The position numbers and the translations under genes are program-made. This document shows, one piece after another, positions 33,801-42,800 of a DNA stretch of 64,000 bases. Under the pieces are notes generated by a model. It saw nothing but the letters and a program-made list of their open reading frames with translations, did no database searches and was not told the origin of the DNA. Each line of letters begins with the position of its first letter. Position 1 is the stretch's first letter. Source of the stretch: Physella acuta (taxonomy: Eukaryota; Mollusca; Gastropoda; Physidae); assembly GCF_028476545.1 (NCBI RefSeq), contig NW_026732016.1:372001-436000 (forward strand), written 5' to 3'.

Positions 33801-36800
33801 TGACAGGTGAGCTAAGTAACACAAGGTGACAGGTGAGCTAAGTAACACAAGGTGACAGGTGAGCTAAGTAATAAGGTGACAGGTGAGCTAAGTAACACAA
33901 GGTAACAGGTGAGCTAAGTAATACAAGGTAACAGGTGAGCTAAGTAACACAAGGTAACAGGTGAGCTAAGTAATACAAGGTGACAGGTGAGCTAAGTAAT
34001 ACAAGGTGACAGGTGAGCTAAGTAACACAAGGTGACAGGTGAGCTAAGTAACACAAGGTGACAGGTGAGCTAAGTAACACAAGGTGACAGGTGAGCTAAG
34101 TAATACAAGGTGACAGGTGAGCTAAGTAATGACCAGGTGACAGGTGAGCTAAGCAATACAACAAGGTAACAGGTGAGCTAAGTAACACAAGGTGACAGGT
34201 GAGCTAAGTAACACAAGGTGACAGGTGAGCTAAGTAACACAAGGTAACAGGTGAGCTAAGTAACACAAGGTGACAGGTGAGCTAAGTAACACAAGGTGAC
34301 AGGTGAGCTAAGTAATAAGGTGACAGGTGAGCTAAGTAATACAAGGTAACAGGTGAGCTAAGTAACACAAGGTGACAGGTGAGCTAAGTAACACAAGGTA
34401 ACAGGTGAGCTAAGTAATACAAGGTGACAGGTGAGCTAAGTAAAACAAGGTGACAGGTGAGCTAAGTAACACAAGGTGACAGGTGAGCTAAGTAACACAA
34501 GGTGACAGGTGAGCTAAGTAACACAAGGTGACAGGTGAGCTAAGTAATGACCAGGTGACAGGTGAGCTAAGCAATACAACAAGGTAACAGGTGAGCTAAG
34601 TAACACAAGGTGACAGGTGAGCTAAGTAACACAAGGTGACAGGTGAGCTAAGTAATGACCAGGTGACAGGTGAGCTAAGCAATACAACAAGGTGACAGGT
34701 GAGCTAAGTAATACAAGGTGACAGGTGAGCTAAGTAACACAAGGTGACAGGTGAGCTAAGTAATGACCAGGTGACAGGTGAGCTAAGCAATACAACAAGG
34801 TGACAGGTGAGCTAAGTAATGACAAGGTGACAGGTGAGCTAAGCAATACAACAAGGTGACAGGTGAGCTAAGTAACACAAGGTGACAGGTGAGCTAAGTA
34901 ACACAAGGTGACAGGTGAGCTAATGCAACAAATTCATCCATTCCTCAACTACCATTAAGAGGCTACTCACTCAACAATGTGGTTGATACAAAAGAGAAAC
35001 TTAGGTTTGTTGCTGTGCTTGTCTCTGGCCAGTTGTGTGGTGGTGTGGACATACACCAGGTCGTTGCTGCGCCGGTACATCCTGTACGTACAGCTGGACC
35101 CGCCCACATTGATTAAAGCTGCTCAACAAAGTTAATTATGGTAATTAAAGCTATCCAACAAATTTAATTTAGCTAATTATTAGCTGCTCAACAAACTTAA
35201 TTATGTTAATTGAAGCTGGTCAACAAATTTAATTACATTAATTAAAGTATCCAACAAATTTTAATTTAGTCAAAGCTGGTAAACAATTTTAATTACATTA
35301 ATTAAAGTATCCAACAAATTTTAATTTAGTCAAAGCTGGTAAACAATTTTAATTACATTAATTAAAGTATCCAACAAATTTTAATTTAGTCAAAGCTGGT
35401 AAACAAATTTAATTAATCAAAGCTGGCCTACAAATTTAAGTAAGTCAATTTAAGCTTGCCAATAAATTTATGTAAATTAAAACCAAACACATTTTATTTA
35501 ATTAAAGCTGTCAAGTTATTTAAAGCTTCCAACTGATTAAGTTTTATGTTGATTAAAGCTCATTGACCTAAAATAGATGAGCTCTGACTGTACCTTGGTT
35601 GTGACTAAACGCTACATGTTCCTGGTCATCTTGATGAATGAAGCAGTAGGTCGACTGACCTACAACCTCGTTAGGGAGATAGCCAGTTATTTGACATGAC
35701 CTGAAAAAAAATAGTAACGAGCCAATAATTAGCCTGACAGACAAACTGGACATGAAGACCTACTAGGAAAATATCTGTGGCTAACAAGTCAAAGTATACT
35801 TTTAAAACCCTACATATTTTTGACATGAAGTAAGAGCTAATAAATGTAAAAATACATGGTCATTGATTCTTTAGCTGCCAAACTTTCTGAAATTTACTCT
35901 TGTTAAGTTATACAAATGTTTGGGTTGAGGGGAGAGTTAGATATTTATTGCCCTAATTTTCTGATTCTAATGTAGATATTAAATGGAGTTCTAACCTGGC
36001 ATCCATGTAAATAATTTTTCCGTCCAAGGCGTTGTGTGAGACCCACTCTGTGTAGGGGGCGCTACTGCCTTCCTTCTCTATGACAGGGCTCATGACACGA
36101 CAGGCACACATCAGCCAGGTTTCTCTCTGACCTGACAGGGTGGGAGAAGTCAGGGGTCAAGTCAACTTTATGGCTAGCTGCAGGCAAGTTTGCATCAAAC
36201 ACTACTCGACCATTGTTAAAACTAGACCGGTATAGTTGAATAATACTCAAAAATAACAATTTTAAGTATATATTTCTGAAATGACCATGAAACGTTAAAC
36301 GTAATCACAATATCATTGTTTTCGGCAGCTATCATTACCTTGACCAGCCCCTCCACTGACCCTCCCCTTGACCAGCCCTCCACTGACCCTCCCCTTGACC
36401 ATCCCTCCTCTGACCCTCACCTTGACTAGCACCCACCCCCTCACCTTGACCAGACCTCCACTGACCTTCACCTTGACCAGCCCCCCCCCCCCCCCCCCCC
36501 CCCCACTGACCCTCACCTTGACCAGCCCCCACTGACCCTCACCTTGACCAGCCCCTCCACTGAACCTCACCTTGACCATCCCTCCTCTGACCCTCACCTT
36601 CACCAGCCCTCCACTGACCTTCACCAGCCCCCCCCCCCCATTGACCAGCCCCTCCACCCCATTGACCCTCACCTTGACCAGCCCCTCCACTGACCCTCAC
36701 CTCGACCAGCCCCCCCCCCCCCCCCATTGACCCTCACCTCGACCAGCCCCCACTGACCCTCACCTTGACTAGCACCCCCCCCCCCCCTCACCTTGACCAG

Positions 36801-39800
36801 CCCTCCACTGACCTTCACCAGCCCGCCCCCCCCATTGACCCTCACCTTGACCAGCCCCCCCATTGACCCTCACCTTGACCAGGCTGACCAGTGGCCAGTG
36901 AGACGTCCTGCACATGTCCCACCATGTGAACTAGTTCAAACTTCTGGTGCTGTGGCCCTGACCTTCTGGCATTCAACATCCTGATGTAGAAAGACCTCTG
37001 GAGGGTAGGTCGACCTGCTGTGAAAAACATGATCACATTATGCACCAGTTTGTGTTTTATTTCCACGGTTAAAAAACAATAGCTTTATACTCATACACTA
37101 GGCATAGAGGATTCAACTGATGGATCTCAGGCTTAGGTCACAAGATAAAACCTCAAATAAAACTCAGCTGACTAGAATCATTTGCTAGAGCTACTGACCA
37201 GTGGTTGTGTGGCTATGACCAGTGGTTGTGTGGCTATGACCAGTGGTTGTGTGGCTATGACCAGTGGTTGTGTGGCTATGACCAGTGGTTGTGTGGCTAT
37301 GACCAGTGGTTGTGTGGCTATGACCAGTGGTTGTGTGGCTATGACCAGTGGTTGTGTGGCTATGACCAGTGGCTGTGTGGCTATGACCAGTGGCTGTGTG
37401 GCTATGACCAGTGGCTGTGTGGCTATGACCAGTGGCTGTGTGGCTATGACCAGTGGCTGTGTGGCTATGACCAGTGGCTGTGTGGCTATGACCAGTGGCT
37501 GTGTGGCTATGACCAGTGGCTGTGTGGCTATGACCAGTGGCTGTGTGGCTATGACCAGTGGCTGTGTGGCTATGACCAGTGGCTGTGTGGCTATGACCAG
37601 TGGCTGTGTGGCTATGACCACCTGACCACTATACACTTACTTGAACTAATCATCATGGGAAACTGTGCCTCCAGTACAGGAATTTCATCAGGGTGGACCA
37701 ATGTATCTATGGAGCGTCCAACCAAATTTAACTGGGAATAAATTAACATAAATTTACTGGGTGGACCAGTGTATCTATAGAGCGTCCAACCAAATTTAAC
37801 TGGGAATAAATTAACATAAATTTACTGGGTGGACCAATGTATCTATGGAGCGTCCAACCAAATTTAACTGGGAATAAATTAACATAAATTTACTGGGTGG
37901 ACCAGTGTATCTATGGAGCGTCCAACCAAATTTAACTGGGAATAAATTAACATAAATTTACTGGGTGGACCAGTGTATCTATGGAGCGTCCAACTAAATT
38001 TAACTGGGAATAAATTAACATAAATTTACTGGGTGGACCAGTGTATCTATGGAGCGTCCAACTAAATTTAACTGACCTGGTCATGTAAGTTGTGTGGGGA
38101 GTGGGGCGGGTAACTGACCTGGTCATGTAAGTTGTGTGGGGAGTGGGGCGGGTAACTGACCTGGTCATGTAAGTTGTGTGGGGAGTGGGGCGGGTAACTG
38201 ACCTGGTCATGTAAGTTGTGTGGGGAGTGGGGCGGGTAACTGACCTGGTCATGTAAGTTGTGTGGGGAGTGGGGCGGGGAGTGGGGCGGGGAGTGGGGCG
38301 GGTAACTGACCTGGTCATGTAAGTTGTGTGGGGAGTGGGGCGGGTAACTGACCTGGTCATGTAAGTTGTGTGGGGAGTGGGGCGGGGAGTGGGGCGGGTA
38401 ACTGACCTGGTCATGTAAGTTGTGTGGGGAGTGGGGCGGGTAACTGACCTGGTCATGTAAGTTGTGTGGGGAGTGGGGCGGGTAACTGACCTGGTCATGT
38501 CCCAGCAGAGCCTCCACAGCATCAGAGATGTAGACAACATTCCCACGGGACGTCATGATCAGCACAAAACAGTTCATCGTCTGCACAAACAATTTTACAT
38601 GATCAGCACAAAACAGTTCATTGTCTGCACAATTTTACATGATCAGCACAAAACAGTTCATTGTCTGCACAATTTTACATGATCAGCACAAAACAGTTCA
38701 TTGTCTGCACAATTTTACATGATCAGCACAAAACAGTTCATTGTCTGCACAATTTTACATGATCAGCACAAAACAGTTCATTGTCTGCACAATTTTACAT
38801 GATCAGCACAAAACAGTTCATTGTCTGCACAATTTTACATGATCAGCACAAAACAGTTCATTGTCTGCACAAACAAATTTACATGATCAGCACAAAACAG
38901 TTCATTGTCTGCACAATTTTACATGATCAGCACAAAACAGTTCATTGTCTGCACAAACAATTTTACATGATCAGCACAAAACAGTTCATTGTCTGCACAA
39001 TTTTACATGATCAGCACAAAACAGTTCATTGTCTGCACAAACAATTTTACATGATCAGCACAAAACAGTTCATCGTCTGCACAAACAATTGAAAACATAA
39101 TACTATGTTACACTACAACACTACGTGGAACAATTGGCTTAACTAAAAGATATGTTCCCTCCAACCACACCCCCCCCCCCACCCCACTGAATACCTCCTG
39201 AGCAGCAAGTGTAAGTCGGCCACCGTCCAGGTAGTCTGGCCACCATTTGCTCTGATGGCCAAAGTTCTCCCAGCACTGCAGACCTGTGGGATAGAACAGG
39301 GAAAATAGATGCACATGGGATTTTACAGGGAAAATAGATACACATGGGATATTACAGGGAAAATAGATGCACATGGGATATTACAGGGAAAATAGATGCA
39401 CATGGGATATTACAGAGATAATAGATACACATGGGATATTACAGGGAAAATAGATGCACATGGGATTTTACAGGGAAAATAGATGCACACGGGATTTTAC
39501 AGGGAAAATAGATGCACATGGGATCTTACAGTGAAAATAGAAGCAAAGGATCTTACAGGGAAAACAGAAGCAAAGGATCTTACAGGGAAAATAGAAGCAA
39601 AGGATCTTACAGGGAAAATAGAAGCAAAGGATCTTACAGGGAAAATAGAAGCAAAGGATCTCACAGGGAAAATAGAAGCAAAGGATCTTACAGGGAAAAT
39701 AGAAGCAAAGGATCTTACAGGGAAAATAGATACACATGGGACCTTACAGGGATAATAGATACACATGGGACCTTATAGGGATAATAGATACACATTGGAT

Positions 39801-42800
39801 CTTACAGGGAAAATAGATGCACATGGGACAAAAGACTGCCACGTTTGTATGATGTTAACTTGAAGAACGGACATGAATATAATTACAGGCAGCAGATTCA
39901 TTAATTTAGCACTTCATACTATTCTATACTACAACCCAGTATAATACTAATACTATAATACACTGGAGCTAAACCTGTGGATGTGAGACCTAACCAGTGG
40001 ATGTAAGACCTAACCTGTGGATCATTGGATGTGAGACCTAACCACCTAACCTGTGGGTGTGAGACCTAACCACCTACCCTGTGGGTGTGAGACCTAACCA
40101 CCTAACCTGTGGATGTGAGACCTAACCACCTAACCTGTGGGTGTGAGACCTAACCACCTAACCTGTGGGTGTGAGACCTAACCACCTAACCTGTGGGTGT
40201 GAGACCTAACCACCTAACCTGTGGGTGTGAGGCCTAATGACCTAACCTGTGGGTGTGAGACCTAACCTGTGGGTGTGAGACCTAACCACCTAACCTGTGG
40301 GTGTGAGACCTAACCAGCTAACATGTGGGGTGTGAGACCTAACCTGTGGGTGTGAGACCTAACCTGTGGGGTGTGAGACCTAACCACCTAACCTGTGGGT
40401 GTGAGACCTAACCACCTAACCTGTGGGTGTGAGACCTAACCACCTAACATGTGGGTGTGAGACCTAACCTGTGGGTGTGAGACCTAACCTGTGGGTGTGA
40501 GACTAACCACCTAACCTGTGGGTGTGAGACCTAACCTGTGGGTGTGAGACCTAACCACCTACCCTGTGGGTGTGAGACCTAACCACCTAACCTGTGGGTG
40601 TGAGACCTAACCTGTGGGTGTGAGACCTAACCTGTGGGTGTGAGACCTAACCACCTAACCTGTGGGGTGTGAGACCTAACCACCTAACCTGTGGGTGTGA
40701 GACCTAACCTGTGGGTGTGAGACCTGTGGGTGTGAGACCTAACCACCTACCCTGTGGGTGTGAGACCTAACCACCTAACCTGTGGGTGTGAGACCTAACC
40801 TGTGGGTGTGAGACCTAACCTGTGGGTGTGAGACCTAACCTGTGGGTGAGACCTACCATGCTGCAGGGTGACGTAAGCCTTGGCCAGCCTCAGGACACTG
40901 GAGCGGTCAAGGTCGCCTGAGTTGGTCAGCTTGGAGGCCTGTTTGAGGATGGCCTGAGCGTAGGTCAGCTCACTGACCTCCCTGTGCTTGATGGATGGAG
41001 TGCTGCACGCTGAGCTGTTGCTGGGACACATTTGCTGGCTGCGACTGACCGCTGCAGTTGCCTCCCTCTAGAAAACTGACACGCTCCACCTTGATCTGAT
41101 CATCACTGGAAAGAAAAGATGCATAAGTCAACCATCTTGAGTTCTACTAGACATAGTGTGAGCAGCTGATGTTTCTACTAGACATAGTGTGAGCAGCTGA
41201 TATTTCCACTAGATATTTTGGTAGACCAGGGATTGGATTTGTTGATCAGCCAGCCTGAGCCAGCTGTTGCCCCTCACGCTGACGGTAATGAGATGTCATC
41301 TTGTGATGTTAACTTAATCAAATTTTCTCATCGTCAATTTGGTGACATTAGGCTGACAAAGAAAAGGATACTAATAATAGACTTGATCCTTTTCTAGGCC
41401 TACAGGAGCCTAAATCACACACAACCACATCTGATATACACGAATTAAGTCATTTGATCAAAAAACATTCAATCAATATTTAATCAAAACACATTCAATC
41501 AAATATTTAATCAAACACTCCTCTAGTTACATATTTGATTTTAAAATGTGATCACACATTTGATAAAAACATAAACAAATACTTAGTTTATAACAAACTT
41601 GAATATAATATTTGATAACACAATGGGACAGAGTGTAGTAGAGTAACTGAGTGCTAACCAGAAAGTTTTGAGTTTAGATATGGGTTAGGACATGACTGCT
41701 GGATATCATTGCTGGAGAGTCCACCTAGCTGTGATGGTACCTGGCTAACATTAGGGAAAGTAGAGGCAGATGGGAATAGTGCTGACCACACCAACCCTTC
41801 ATGTGGCATAGTGCTGACCACACCAACCCTCTATGTGGCATAGTGCTGACCACACCAACCCTCCATGTGGCATAGTGCTGACCACACCAACCCTCCATGT
41901 GGCATAGTGCTGACCACACCAACCCTCCATGTGGCATAGTGCTGACCACACCAACCCTTCATCTCAAGATACATGATATATAATAATATAATCTATATAT
42001 ATAATTCTCTTCTTCGAGCCGTTAGAAAACAAGCTGCGAACGCTCTCCCTACCTCCCCACCCCTACATGGTTTTTAGTGAGCTGTGTTCACTCTAAATGT
42101 TTACAAGCAGAGCCAACGATTTTAAACGTGGGGGGGGGGGGGGGGGGGGGGGGAGGAAGGAAGGGGGGGGGGGTTATGGTCCTTAACGAGCTACTTATAG
42201 TGTTTTAAAGAAATATTTTCAGTGTCAGCGTTGGTACTGTCGAATTCACAAATTATGAATTATTGAAAATTAGAAACAACTAAATAGCGGCGTATGTTAT
42301 GCCGCGGGCCGGCTCGTATATTATATTTCATAAAAACACATCTTATCACATATTTGAAATGGAGGACAGTATCAGGTAGAGGGGAACAGGGCATTACCCC
42401 CCCCCCCCCCCCACAATGCTTAAAGTACAGCTAGGGTTAGGGCTTGGTTTAGGGATAGGGTTAGAGTTAGGGATAGCGTTAGAGTTAGGGATAGGGTTAG
42501 GGTTATGGCTATAGCTATGGCTAGAGTTAGGGCTAGGGTTAGTGTTATGGCTATAGCTATGGCTAGAGTTAGAGCTAGGGTTAGGGCTAGGTTTTAAGAC
42601 AGTGTCTAGCATCAATTTTCTTGTGTGTTAAGTTTTAGTCTGCGGTGGATGCTTAGGTTTTTGGTCTTTTTCTTAAAGTTAGGATTAGGTAAAAAATATG
42701 TAGGTTAAAGAATTTGAGTTAGAGTTAGGATTCTAACTTGAGTGGGGGGGGGGGGGGGGGATGTCAGGGGGTAATGTCCTGTAGCCCAGGTAGAGGACAG

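Noticed and set aside
37178-37741. Proteins with ATQPLVI or CGYDQWL repeats
   Set aside because: A 21-bp array next to the exon 5 donor; the only real coding part is exon 5 at its edge.
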